DNA of 64,000 nt, from contig JAGHQL010000087.1 of NCBI GenBank assembly GCA_020080175.1, forward strand, positions 44,273 to 108,272, read 5' to 3'. Within the stretch, counting starts at the first letter, position 1. The number at the start of each line of letters is the position of its first letter. This DNA comes from Glutinoglossum americanum (lineage: Eukaryota > Ascomycota > Geoglossomycetes > Geoglossales > Geoglossaceae). Below are positions 47,035 through 57,700 of this stretch, in pieces. A program made the position numbers and the translations under genes. Below the pieces are notes generated by a model. That model worked only from the letters and a program-made list of their open reading frames with translations. It was not told the DNA's origin and did not search any database.

Positions 47035-47875
47035 ACCAACAACCTAATGTATATCAGAACCTCGCTGTGACAGCTGCTTATATAAGCTAGACTATAAAGG
47101 TTGAATATCACAGGCATCAAGACTAAGTTAGTTCTAGGGAGTTAGTCACAATGGAGTAAGGAAGGCTGGCCGTGTAGCACGACAGGAAGGTAAGTCAAAT
47201 AGTCTTTAATAGTTTAACTAAGGTGATTATGGTATTGACTGATGAGGTTCCCTTCAGGACCCTCCTCGGCCTTCTATATATACTAATGGTTCTGAGGGAT
47301 TCATAGGTAAGGACCTGCCTGGTCCTCTCTATAGACGCGTACGGATCTCTCACCTTTGGCTGTACTTTCATTGGGAAGTCTTTATGATACCTATATAGTT
47401 CCCTCACTACCAGCCATGCCTTCTGCCACTGCCCGTACTCTTATATGAAGTTCCCATAATGTCTGTGCGATTTTTTCGCCGCCGGCCATACTCCTATATG
47501 AAGTTTTTATAATGTCTATATAGATCCTTCACCGCCAGCTGTACTTCTATGTAGAGTTCCTATAATGCCCATACAGTTCCTTCACCACTGGTCATACTGT
47601 TATGACTCATAGTCAGTTACTCAGCAAGGCCACTGAGCCTCTACAGCTGAGTAATCAGCTTATATAACATCGATGATGTCAGGTTCTAGGGAGGTGCCGT
47701 GGGTACTCAAGGCTCAAGAGGGTCATTCGGGAGGTTGTTTATGGTCTTATAAATGAGTTCTCAAGCTTGAATATGTGTCACAGCTTGACAGGAGGTTCGG
47801 CAGGATGTCAGAAACAAATAGACTAAGTAAGAGGATAGATATGGGCTACTGGATAGCTTCTATTAGATGAACTAT

Positions 47876-49078
47876 TGTAAGAACTCTCGATGCCAAGGCG
47901 ACACGAAGGCACTCCGACGTCGAGGGATCTAGGGGGTTCGATAATAGTGTGACGTCGCACTCCGCAGCAATGACGATAGCTGGCTGACTGGTCTGCATCT
48001 AGGTAAGGTCTAGATGTACAAGGACTAATAGATGGACTTGATAGTCGATAATTCAGAGCAACTTGACATTAGCCCGGTTTAGAATATAAAGTAGATGGAA
48101 TAGACTTGATTCTAGTAAGCAGGAGATATAAAAGAACTGATCGCTGACCTTCATGTAACAGCTGCTTATATAAGCTGGGCCGCGAAGGTTGGGTGCCACG
48201 GGCGTCAAGGCCGAGCTAGCCTTAAGAGGCCGGTCACGATGGAGCAAGTGGGATCAGCCGTGTGGCATGATGGGAGGGTAGGCTTAATAGTCTTTAATAG
48301 TTTATCTAATATGATTATGGTATTGACCGATGAGGTTCCCTTCAGGACCCTCTTCGGCCTTCTATATATACTAATGGCTCTAAAGAGCTCACGGGTAGGA
48401 ACCTGCCCAGTTCCCTCCATGAACACATATGGACCTCTTGCCTCTAACCGTGCTTCTATTAGGAAGTTCCTATAATACCCTTATGATGCCTATGTGGTTC
48501 CCTCGCCACCGGCCATGCCTTCTGCCGCTGCCCATGCTCTTATGTGAAGTTTCTATGATGCCTATGCAGTTCCTTCGCCACTGGCCGTGCTCTCATGTGA
48601 AGTTCCTATAATGCTCATATGGTTCCTTCACTGCCGGCCGTGCTCCCATGTGGAGTTTTTATAATGCCCATGTGATTCCTTCACCACCAGCCATACTCCC
48701 ATGTAGAGTTCCTTCATGACATCATTAGTAGAGCCTTGTGGGCCCCATTCGTATGTTACCGGCTTCGTATATTATGTATAGAGTGGTCCCCCCTATGCTC
48801 TGCCGACCTTCCTCAGGGCTAGCCCTCCTTCTTAGCTTGTTTGGTGACCCACCAGGCTCTCACCCAGTAGCCACCATAACACTCCAGCAGGAGGCCAGCA
48901 AGCCGCTTATACACGACAGGTATTCAACAATGGAACAGACGTCATAAAGCAATAAGGATGTACGATTGTGGAACCTATATAGCTATATAGGCGAGTCGAT
49001 GTTTGCATAACCTGAGCTAGTTACCTGGTCATGAAGGCCTACATGGCCTTGCTGAGTAACTGACTGCAGGTCATGACA
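47876..49078 (+). repeat. LTR-A copy, forward, inserted in LTR-C
   Basis: Pieces 47,876-48,153 and 48,882-49,078 rebuild a forward LTR-A of about 470 bp (TGTAAGAACTCTCG ... GGTCATGACA) that matches 30,679-31,139. The target duplication is perfect: ACTAT at 47,871-47,875 and 49,079-49,083. Confidence 0.88.
48154..48881 (+). repeat. LTR-B copy 3, intact solo LTR (728 bp), innermost
   Basis: This begins TGTAACAGCTGCTTATATAAGC and ends GCCACCATAACA. It interrupts LTR-A with the duplication CTTCA (48,149-48,153) / CTCCA (48,882-48,886); the uninterrupted LTR-A at about 30,950 has CTCCA at this spot. It is the least mutated LTR-B copy and therefore the youngest insertion. No primer-binding site or polyprotein frame is present, so it is a solo LTR. 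Confidence 0.88.
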
Positions 49079-49748
49079 ACTATATACAAGAGGTGTATTG
49101 ACCAATAAAGGTTAAAGAGTCAACTCCGTTGGTCAGAAAAAAGGCTTGCAGGCTTGACTTGAGTACAGACCATATATTAGTTCAAGTTCGTGAACTCTGC
49201 CCCTTATGGCTCTGTATGCCGTAACAGATGACATCTCATCCATATGTAATATAATCTTCTAGTTATTATGCGTTTGCCATCGTATATATATATGACTCGC
49301 TAGCCTCCTGCTTAGAGGTTAACGATCAGTCTTTTATATTTCTTACTTGTTAGAATCAAGTCTATTCTACCTGCCATACATTCTAAGTCGAACTGATATA
49401 TAATTATCCTTAAACTATTGAATCAACCTATTAGTCTTTATATACCTAAGTCTTATCTACATGTAGGCCAGGCGGCTAGCCATTATTGTCACTACGAGGT
49501 GCAATATCACACTATTACTGAACTTCCTAAGAACCCTCAGTGTCAGAGTGCCTTCGTGTCGCCTTGGTATTAAGAGTTCTTACATATACTCTCATGTGAA
49601 GTTCCTTTATGACGTTATTAGTAAGGCCTTGCAGGCTCTATTCGTATGTCACCAGCTTAGTATATTACGTATAGGGTAGTCCTCTCTATACTCTATCAGC
49701 CTTTCTTAGGGCTAGCCCTCCTTCTCAGCTTGTTTGGTGACCCACTGG

Positions 49749-50412
49749 TATGGCAGCTGCTTATATAAGCTAGACTGTGAAGGTTGGGTGCCATGGGCGT
49801 CAAGGCCGAGCTAGCCCTAAAGGGCTGGTCACGATGAAGCAAGTGGGGCCGGCCGTGTGGCATAATGAGAGAGTAAGTCTAATGGTCTCTAATAATCTAT
49901 CTAATATGATTATGATATTAACCAATGAGGTTCCCTTCAGGATCCTCCTCGACCTTCTATATATACTAATGGCCTTGAGAGGTCCACAGGTAAGGACTTG
50001 CCCAGTTCCCTCTATGAACGTATATAGGCCTTTCACCTCTAGTCATACTTTTATTAGAAAGTCCTTATGATGCCTATATAGTTCTCTTACTACCAGTCAT
50101 ACCTTCTACTGCTGCCCGTACTCTTATGTGAAGTTCCTATAATACCTGTGTAGTTCTTTCACTGTCAGCTGTGCTCCTATGTAAAGTTTCTATGATGCTC
50201 ATGTAGTTCCTTTACCACTGGCCATGCTCCTATGTGGAGTTCCTTTATGACATCATTGGTAGGGCCTTGCAGGCCCCATTCGTATATCATTAGCTTAGTG
50301 TATTATATATAGAGTAGTTCCCCCTATGCTCTGCCAGCCTTTCTCAAAGCTGACCCTCCTTCTCAGCTTATTTAGTGACCCACCGTGCCCTTACCTGATA
50401 GCCACCATAACA
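49749..50412 (+). repeat. LTR-B copy 2, inserted near the end of LTR-B copy 1
   Basis: This starts with a mutated TATGGCAGCTGC (family TGTAACAGCTGC) and ends GCCACCATAACA, 664 bp in all. The duplication is ACTGG (49,744-49,748) / ACTGA (50,413-50,417). The remaining ~31 bp of copy 1 follows directly. Its mutation load is between those of copies 1 and 3. Confidence 0.82.
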
Positions 50413-50810
50413 ACTGAGCTCTTACCTGATAGCTACTATAATAAAAATACTTCCTGTTATATGTAGAGAGATTCACCATAGCTGCGAGGTCCTGAAACTA
50501 TTAATCCTGCACTTTCATATAAAAGATGCTCATTTGCAGCCATAATTCCATATTGCTATCAATACGATTGATTAATCATAGTATTATTTTTTAATCATCG
50601 GCAAGGCTGTAAAAAGCAGATCAAGGAGAGAGTACCGATCGCAACAAGAGAGGTAGTCATATGACCTTGAATCCTACCCTATCCACCTAATAGTTTAGAT
50701 AGACTTGCATATTCCAAGTCTTACTATCATTGGTATCTCGGCTTTCAAGTGAGCAGCTAGTGCAGTCCAATTAGTAGATCATCCACAGATTCAAGAAATG
50801 CTCGAGGGGG

Positions 50811-51400
50811 GCTTTATATAATCTTACTATTTCAAATCAGCTCAGATCAAGGCCAATTAATATATATAATATATATTATTGTATAAGAGAAGTTCACCAG
50901 AAAGCTGTTAACACATCATCTACTTGCAGTATAGCTAGGCAGAAGCCAGGCTACATTATTGTGAGGCACTTTTGTAACTGGATTATGTACTGTAATGCAT
51001 ACAAGCTAAGAAATACTCTAACGGAGCTTTGTATAATCCTGCTGTCTCAAATCAGTTCAGATCAATGCCCAATTGACAAATATGAGATATGTATAGCACA
51101 AGAGGAGCAGATACACTATCTACCTATGGTACAACATAGTAGGGTGCAGCTAGGCAGAAAGATTGTATGCTGCAATATATACAAGTCAAGTAATACTTTA
51201 ATAAAACTTCACATGATCTTACTGTCTCAAATCAACTTAGATCAATATCTAATTGACAAATACAAGATATGCACGGCATGAGAGGAGCTCATCAGGAAGC
51301 TGCAAGCATAGTATGACGTAGCTAGGCAGAAGCTAAACTGCATCATCAGAAGGTACTTTTGCGACTGGGTTGTGTGCTACAATGTGTACAGGTCAAATCT
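50811..51400. repeat. Three tandem units of ~170-215 bp
   Basis: Landmarks recur in the same order: TCTCAAATCA...CAGATCAA (near 50,830, 51,046 and 51,225), an AGAGxAGxTCA-like block and GCTAGGCAGAA (near 50,933, 51,149 and 51,321). Units have diverged by C/T and A/G changes. A 106-codon open frame at 50,961-51,281 arises from two units and reads as a repeated peptide. Possibly this was once a protein-coding repeat in a mobile element. I recognise no family. Confidence 0.6.
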
Positions 51401-51712
51401 GCAGTATCTCAAGACTCTGGAATGCTGTGCCCTTTAGAGGGTTGGTCGAGATATATCAACAAGTAGGTTACGCAAGAGTTGGGACTCTGCTGTAAGGTAA
51501 AGAGATGATCCAATATCGAAGCCCCTCAAAAGTATCGACGTGAAAGGAAAGGTATGTGAATTCTAGTTGCTGAATACTTTACCATCTTCTTAGCTGCGGT
51601 GTAGCTAGAGAAGGAGAGAGTAGATCCAGTAGGCAAACGGGCGGATATGCATGTACACTAGATAAGGGAACCAAGCATTACAAAGTGTAGGCATTGAGTT
51701 GTTAGTAAAATA

Positions 51713-51733
51713 AGAAAGAAAGAAAGAAAGAAA
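51713..51733. repeat. (GAAA)n microsatellite
   Basis: About five GAAA units lie at the inner edge of the right inverted repeat. The left repeat has the mirror tract TTCCTTCCTTCTTTC at about 47,020-47,034. Confidence 0.9.
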
Positions 51734-51842
51734 ATGGCAAGGTATGGGCAGGCACGTGGTCTTTATACCCTACCAAAGTAGCGACAGACCTGTGCACATA
51801 CCTTGCTTAATGAAGAGCCCTTCGTTTCTGGATGCAGGCTTG
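51719..51842 (-). repeat. Right member of the ~125-bp inverted repeat pair
   Basis: This is the inverted partner of 46,909-47,034. AT-rich DNA follows to about 51,970, then normal composition returns shortly before the RING gene. I could not identify a target-site duplication outside the pair. Confidence 0.7.
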
Positions 51843-52207
51843 TCATCTGATATTTTACTCAATAAAATTTATCAAAATCAAATATTTTTGAAACTAAATA
51901 CTTTTAAAAGATTGTCTAAATAGCTCTATAAATTATATAATTTAGAAAAAAAAATAATAACTAGAAAATTCCACACGACAGAACAAGTCAATACCATACT
52001 AAACATCTGTATTCAGCGCTCAGGCCCTATGACAGAGTATTACCATTTAGGGTTAGCCCTTCCCTCCGAAACTGGACCAAACTACGACACCGTTCTTTTC
52101 CACAGCAGACCCACTTGCTTGGCATGACGACAACCATCGAAGTTGAAACTGACTCTACTATATAATAGATTCGAACCTCACTCGCCTTCATAAAATTCGA
52201 GCACGAG
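51843..52207. other. End of AT-rich block and RING-gene promoter
   Basis: AT-rich sequence runs to about 51,970 and normal composition begins there. Only about 230 bp separates the repeat block from the RING-finger gene start. No other feature is seen. Confidence 0.5.
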
Positions 52208-53072
52208 ATGCCGCCTAACCACCACCCACCAACGATCACAACGCCCGAGGGAATCAGAGCCTGGTATGACCGCCTCTCCCGAGCTCAACACAGCCCAATC
52301 GCCAGAACCTATCGTATCTACCAATGCACTCCCACAACTCCAGTCGACTCACGTCATCACTGCCCCATCTGCCTCTGTCTGCTCTTCAACCCCGTGGAGA
52401 CGCCCTGCGGGCATGTCTTTTGCGCCAAATGCCTTATCCCAGCGCTGAAGATCTCACCCACTTGTCCTCTCGATCGAAACCCCCTCCCCCAGCCACCTGG
52501 TTTGCCGATCGCAATTTCTTTCCTCCTTAACTACCCCAATGACTGTCCTTCGACGCGGTTGGTACGCGAGATACAGGCATTCGATACTTGTGGAGCTCTT
52601 TTAAATGTCAAGGACCCGGTGAAGCAAGCTTTGGCGGAGATGAGGATTCAGTGTCCCTTTCGCGAATTAGAGGGGTGCATGGCTGAGCTGCCGTGGTGTA
52701 CGTGGGATTTATTTACTCACATCACAGAGATGCGACATGGCGAAGGGCCCAGCAGCGACAGCGACGTCACGCGAACACGCACACAACCCCCCCATCGGCT
52801 AGCTCACCTACCTGACCCTGCCTCATCTACGACGGTCCATCACCAGAAGGTTTTCTTCAATGGAGATGACTCAGAAACCCTCAATACAGCTTCGAGAAAT
52901 GACCTCAGGGGCAAGCCTACACACTGGTTCAGTACGTTCAGTCTCTAATGAGCCCTCTAAGTGAAAAGGAGAAAGAGCTAAAGATGCTTTAGAATGCCGG
53001 GTTCGTGATCTGCGAGAGGCATTGCGAGAATTGAGTAGAGGGTCACGCAACTGTATGACTAATGACAAATAG
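52208..53072 (+). CDS. RING-finger protein, probable E3 ubiquitin ligase
   Basis: Exons 52208-52931 and 52993-53072 with a 61-nt intron (donor GTACGT, acceptor TTTAG) give 267 residues. The RING is at ~54-95: CPICLCLLFNPVETPCGHVFCAKCL...CPLDR, with the usual C3HC3 ligands and Asp in the last position (CPLD), as in LON-RING-type proteins. Around residue 155, CPFRELEGCMAELPW resembles the start of a TRAF-like zinc-binding segment. The second exon adds a short helical basic tail (CRVRDLREALRELSRG). RING proteins recruit E2 enzymes and ubiquitylate a substrate, unknown here. Reading through the donor would end the protein five residues later with FSL, so the splice is a choice, favoured by phase and the helical tail. 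Confidence 0.75.
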
Positions 53073-54789
53073 CAGCGGTGGTGGTGAACCATAACGCAAA
53101 AAGGAAAATCCCAGAGGACTCCCTTCAGAGCTATCGGATTTTTAAAAAGAAGAGAGGATCTGGCTAATTAGTGGCCGATTAATAGGAGCGATATGTGAAA
53201 CTCAGGATGACAAATACATACACTATTACCATGACTAGGAGTCGAGTACCTTCAAACCTCAACAAACTCTAAAACTTCCAAGAAACCTTGACAACTACAA
53301 CATCCCAAGAGTAAAGACCAAAGGCAAAAGAGAACCCAGTGCAGAAGTGTAGATAGGTAGATGTCAGTGATGCAGGAGGTCGTTGTCGATAGCCGGAAGA
53401 GCCTAGAGTCATCGTAGATAAAGGGTTCAGCATGGAACCGTATGACCGCAGAGGATGACTTGCCAGCATTGTTATGACGATTGAGTGAATGGTCTCGCCA
53501 TAGTAACACTAGGGTAGGATTTATTGCTCTCTATTTGATCTGATTGTGGATCTCTACTCTATTTGAGCCTTAAGTCCAATCATGTATATCCGCTTTTATG
53601 CCGAAGCACTCGGACAGATGTAAATCGAATTATTTCTTGTCTTAAGTGATACAAGAGATTGACCATTGTGGTATCTTAGGAATTGTGAATGGTAGGCTTT
53701 GACTAATTACGAACAGGGGGTGGGATGGCTCCTAGAAACAAGGGGAGCCTCCGCTCGAGATAACCTTCGATGTTCGGCACTTCCTCTCCAGATAGTTCTA
53801 CTCGGCGGCACGATGCCTCCTCCCCAGGCGGTTCAACAAAGGGCTACCACAAGGGTTGGGCAGATATTCGTACAATATATGAACATACATACGCACATAC
53901 ATGCACAAATATATATACATCACAACAAAACAACGCGCACAACGACTACGACCACCGAGCCGACTCGCATGAACGACGACACAACCACCACCACCGGCGT
54001 AGCTGTTCGTTCAGTCCATCCACCTCATTCATATCCAATCATTAAACCCCCAGATCCAACCCTGCTCGACCCCTTGTCCGCAGCCTCGTCCACACCAGTC
54101 ACGAATGCCCAAACAACCTCAAAACGACACCACGGAGAAGTATGGAGATGGAGCGGGGGGCACCCCCAGGCACAGCGCATGCAAAAGAAACCCATTAAAA
54201 CAGTCTCACCGAAACCCACCACGGAGGCAGGAACAGCGAAGAAAAGAGTAGAAGCGGAAGAGAAGAAATGGTATGCCCTCTCACATTAAAAAAAAAACAA
54301 AGCCCCATCCCCCGCGGCCGAAAAATGCTCGCGTCCGTCTGTCTAAGGAGGCGCGGGGGGGGTGGGCATTGGTTGGCTTTTTGTTTGCTATGTGGAGGGA
54401 GATGGATATCATTGGGACAAAAAATGGGCAAATATGCATGCTGATGAACTGGATATGATTTCGCTTACAAGCACAAGGAAAACTATGAAAACTAGATAAA
54501 CCGGCAATGAAAAACAATGAAAAAAAAGGTGTTTTTTCCTAACAGTCCGTCTTAGAAGCGAAGAGATTCATGATGCAATTTGAGATACCAAAAATGCTCA
54601 GGGAAAAAAAAACAAAAGGACAATCACAAAATGCTAATCTAGAATGAAAGGAAAGGATGCGAAGGGACTTAGATACCCAAATGATAAATCGCTAATATCA
54701 AAACTTTCTCAAATCTGCAAGCCGCCACCGCTATCACCTCCTTCGATTAATGATCGAAAAAGTAAATTGTTGTGTTGTTAATGGTCAGA
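53073..54789. other. Intergenic region with one doubtful ORF
   Basis: This holds the 3' end of the RING gene, the doubtful ORF 53,813-54,289 listed separately, and at its right end the 3' untranslated region of the leftward WD40/solenoid gene. ACAT/TACA-rich low-complexity sequence occurs at about 53,880-53,925. Nothing else is recognised. Confidence 0.5.
53813..54289 (+). CDS. Doubtful small Thr/Pro-rich ORF
   Basis: An open frame from MPPPQAVQQR to a stop at 54,289 gives 158 residues. The N-terminal half is low-complexity (His/Ile/Thr repeats from an ACAT-rich tract). The C-terminal half (PPDPTLLDPLSAASS, KRHHGEVWRWSGGHPQAQRM, basic end) looks more like real protein. A GTACAATATATG donor-like site after VGQIFVQ might splice out the low-complexity part. 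No domain is recognised. It may be a small conserved fungal protein or chance. Confidence 0.3.
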   Translation: MPPPQAVQQRATTRVGQIFVQYMNIHTHIHAQIYIHHNKTTRTTTTTTEPTRMNDDTTTTTGVAVRSVHPPHSYPIIKPPDPTLLDPLSAASSTPVTNAQTTSKRHHGEVWRWSGGHPQAQRMQKKPIKTVSPKPTTEAGTAKKRVEAEEKKWYALSH

Positions 54790-57700
54790 CTAAATCATCC
54801 CACCCTCAAGGTACCCAGCACGAACCTCCATCGGATGCCTCTCCTTCTGAACCTGTGCTACGGGAGACTTCTCCACGCGTTCCACAAACGGCAAGTTCGG
54901 TACGCTTTCATACGGCGAACTCTCATATTGTGGAGACACTGCGTAGGGGGACTTGCCGCGAGGACGGCTTACGCTACGCAAGCGTTCTGCTGCAGCCAAC
55001 ATCCGGCTTGAGACACTTTCATTGATGCTCCTAACCCTAGAGTGTCCGCCCACCTGGCTCCCAGATTGACCTCCCGGTTGGCCTCCCGGTTGGCTCCCCG
55101 GTTGGCCATATCCATAGCTAGACGGAGGAGTTTCTGTCACAGGTGTGTGATCCCTTGAGCCCCCTTCGATACCAATATTGATCACGCCTACCCCGCTACC
55201 GCCCGAACCAGTGTGAGAGTGTTGAGGTTTGTACTTGCTTGGTGGTGGCGGCGGCGCCGGGCCACTTGGGGACGCTGAAGGGGTCGCTAGATGCTGCAGT
55301 TCTGGGAGGATCGGAGGCGGGGGTGGGGGTGGAGGCACCAAGTTGATTTTGTTGTTAATGGGGCTAGTAGCACCTTTGCCAGCTGCCATGGTCTCATCGA
55401 TACCTACGCGAAGAGATGGAGCGTTTCCTGAATAGATCGGGCCGTTGTTGCGACTCTCATAGCCGAGAGTTCCCGGCTGAGCTTCCCCAGGTCCTACTTT
55501 ACGAACCGGTCTCTCTTCGCCACCGGGGGATAAGCCTCGACGCCTGTTGCTGGGAGGGAGGGTATGCAGGAAAGCCGGGTGCGTTGGCAGTGCGGCCGGA
55601 AGAGCAGCCGGGGAGCCAGGGTCTTCAGGAATAGGCGCAGACATTGAACGTCGTTGAGGGGAGTACACGCTCGGAGGGGGTAACTCGGTGAGGTTTCCGG
55701 GTATCTCAGGCACAGCCGGTATCCCCTCCAGCTCATTGGGATCCGTAGTCGCGTACCGAGGATGACGCATGGCTCTCGGAGTTGCAGGGAGGCCAACACC
55801 CGCCGGCGGGTTGCCGCCATTCCCTGAGCTCCAGGTCTGGTTGCTGCCGGCGCTGGTCGGAGAGGTTGTGTGGCCTCGGGGAATCTGATCACGATCGTCG
55901 GGAAGGACAGGCGACCTGTAGAAGTCTGCAGCATCTGCAAATTCGCCCACGCGGCCGGATGAAGAGTACTTCCCAGACGATAGCTCAATAGGGTGCGGTA
56001 TAGCTGGGGCCGAAGGACGGCGAGCCAACGATTGCCTCCGCTCTTCGAGCTCTCTAGCGGCCAATTCCCTCTTGAGCGACCGCTCCGACTTTGACCGACG
56101 AAGGACCGATCTATCGGTCACTGCAAGGAGGCGGCCTCTACTCTCCGAACGTTCTCGGCGACGTCTGTAGGCCGGGGACGGCTCCCGAACAGCGCTCGTG
56201 CCCCTCTCTCGTGGCCGGCGGCTCGTGGAACGATCCCGAACACGCCGGTTGTCAAGGGACTGTTCACGAACAGCACTTGTGCCTCTCTCGCTTGGCCTCC
56301 TGCTAGTGCTCCGTGATCTATGTCTCTCTTCCGGGACGGTATTCAGCTCCTCGCCCTTCTCATCTGAGTGTTGGTGCAACTTTGCTTGGGGAGACATTGG
56401 CAGCGGGGAAGATGGAGACCGCATCACAGAACTTTCAGCCCTAACTTTGCTGCGGCCACGGCCAACTCTCTCGCCCTTCGTGTCAGGACTGTGCCGTCGA
56501 CTCGTCGCGCGGCTCCCGCCGCGGCTCCCGCCGCGACTCCGCGACTGCTTGTCAGGAGCAGGGGATTCTCTGCGATGCTCCCGTCGAGAAGCTTCAGAGA
56601 CCTTGGCCTCCGATCTGGTCGCCGATCCGCCAGTTCGCGCACCGCTCCGTTCTCGAGCTTTGCGCGGGTCAACAATTGGCGATACCACCCCGTAATATCG
56701 CTCATCATCATAGCTGTCACCTGTGGAGGAGTATTTGAGATCCTCCGGGGACATGGGCACTGGGGATGAGGGCGACCTCTTGGCCGGCTTGATGTATCTC
56801 CCTCCACTTCGACCCCGGTTCTCAGATGCATCTCGCTCTTTAAGCCTTTGGCGGCTGTGGCTGCGGCCTCTTCCCTTTGATTCCTCTCCAGCACCCCGAG
56901 CTCGGTCATCTCGACTTCCATGGCGGCGACGGCTATCGTCGCGTTGCCTTTTAGCATAGTAGCTAGCTTCCCCGAGGCTGCTGATAAACTGATCGGTGCT
57001 CCTCCCTGTCGACAAAGGGCTCGGATTAGCTCCCGCGCTGTAGCAAGCCACAGCAGGGCTCTTGGTAGTCCCATGCCCTGGGAGACTAGACGCGGCCGAG
57101 CTGATCGACGACATCGTATTTGACCTGCGGTGACGCGGACGCCCCGTGGGAAGATCAGGCGAACTAACGTACTGCCCTGTGATAATAGACTCCATGGGAG
57201 GCCACTGTATCTGAAGGCCATCAGGCTTACGGTCCCGCGATCCATTGCGACTTCGAGACTCTTCTTTCAGCGCGGTAAAAGCTCCCTGCGCAGGTGATGG
57301 AAGGTTTTTATTCCGAACCTCGGTCATGGGGCTCTTGGCGGGTGCCATCTTCACAGGATCCTTCCTAATAGACGCTTTGCTAGAAGACTCTTCCGGCGTA
57401 GGTTCATACCTGGCGGAGCTCAAAGTTATTGGCACGATCTCCTCCTTGCCAGAGTCTTTCCGGTCATGGCTTCGCAAGCCCGATGGCCAGCCAGCCCTCT
57501 CTTTCTCGGAGCCAGAGTCGACGGGCGTTGGAAGTGGTTGACCGCCCGCAGGGATTCTGGGAGCGCTTCTGGGAGCAGCTCTGGGGGTTGCCTCCACCGG
57601 GGTTTCCCCAATAACAGGGAGTGTGTGAGGATACCCTCCAGGCGTGATTGTTCGGGCAGATGTGGGAAGGCCGCGACGGTGTGACCTCAGGTGCGTAAGT

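Larger units (their letters stand above)
47677..49226. repeat. LTR-C copy inserted in LTR-A (reverse)
   Basis: This begins TGTCAGGTTCTAGGGAGG (47,677) and ends GCCGTAACA (49,226), with TGT...ACA ends. It is flanked by a perfect 5-bp duplication, GATGA (47,672-47,676 and 49,227-49,231). Without its own insertion it is about 342 bp. I see no other copy of this family in the window. Confidence 0.8.
47598..49584 (-). repeat. LTR-A copy, reverse, inserted in LTR-B copy 1
   Basis: Pieces 47,598-47,676 (TGTTATGACTCATAGTCAG...) and 49,227-49,584 (...GAGTTCTTACA) rebuild a reverse LTR-A of about 432 bp. The flanking target duplication is CATAC (47,593-47,597) and TATAC (49,585-49,589), a single C/T difference. 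Across the insertion, LTR-B continues in register. Confidence 0.85.
47066..50443 (+). repeat. LTR-B copy 1, outermost, split by two insertions
   Basis: The copy starts TGTGACAGCTGCTTATATAAGC and lies in three pieces: 47,066-47,597, 49,585-49,748 and 50,413-50,443. Together they make about 717 bp once duplications are removed, close to the 728-bp intact copy 3. It ends CTACTATAATA (family CACCATAACA). Heavy C-to-T and G-to-A change compared with copy 3 shows that it is the oldest of the stack. No target duplication is recognisable (CTCGC on the left, AAAAT on the right). Confidence 0.8.

Noticed and set aside
49777-50070. Open frames shared between 48,239-48,475, 49,777-50,070 and 49,800-50,036
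   Set aside because: These are readings of LTR-B copies. They have no domain and are not kept between copies beyond nucleotide similarity.
50961-51281. 106-codon ORF in the tandem-repeat area
   Set aside because: It is generated by two repeat units in tandem and shows no family resemblance. It is described as a repeat instead.
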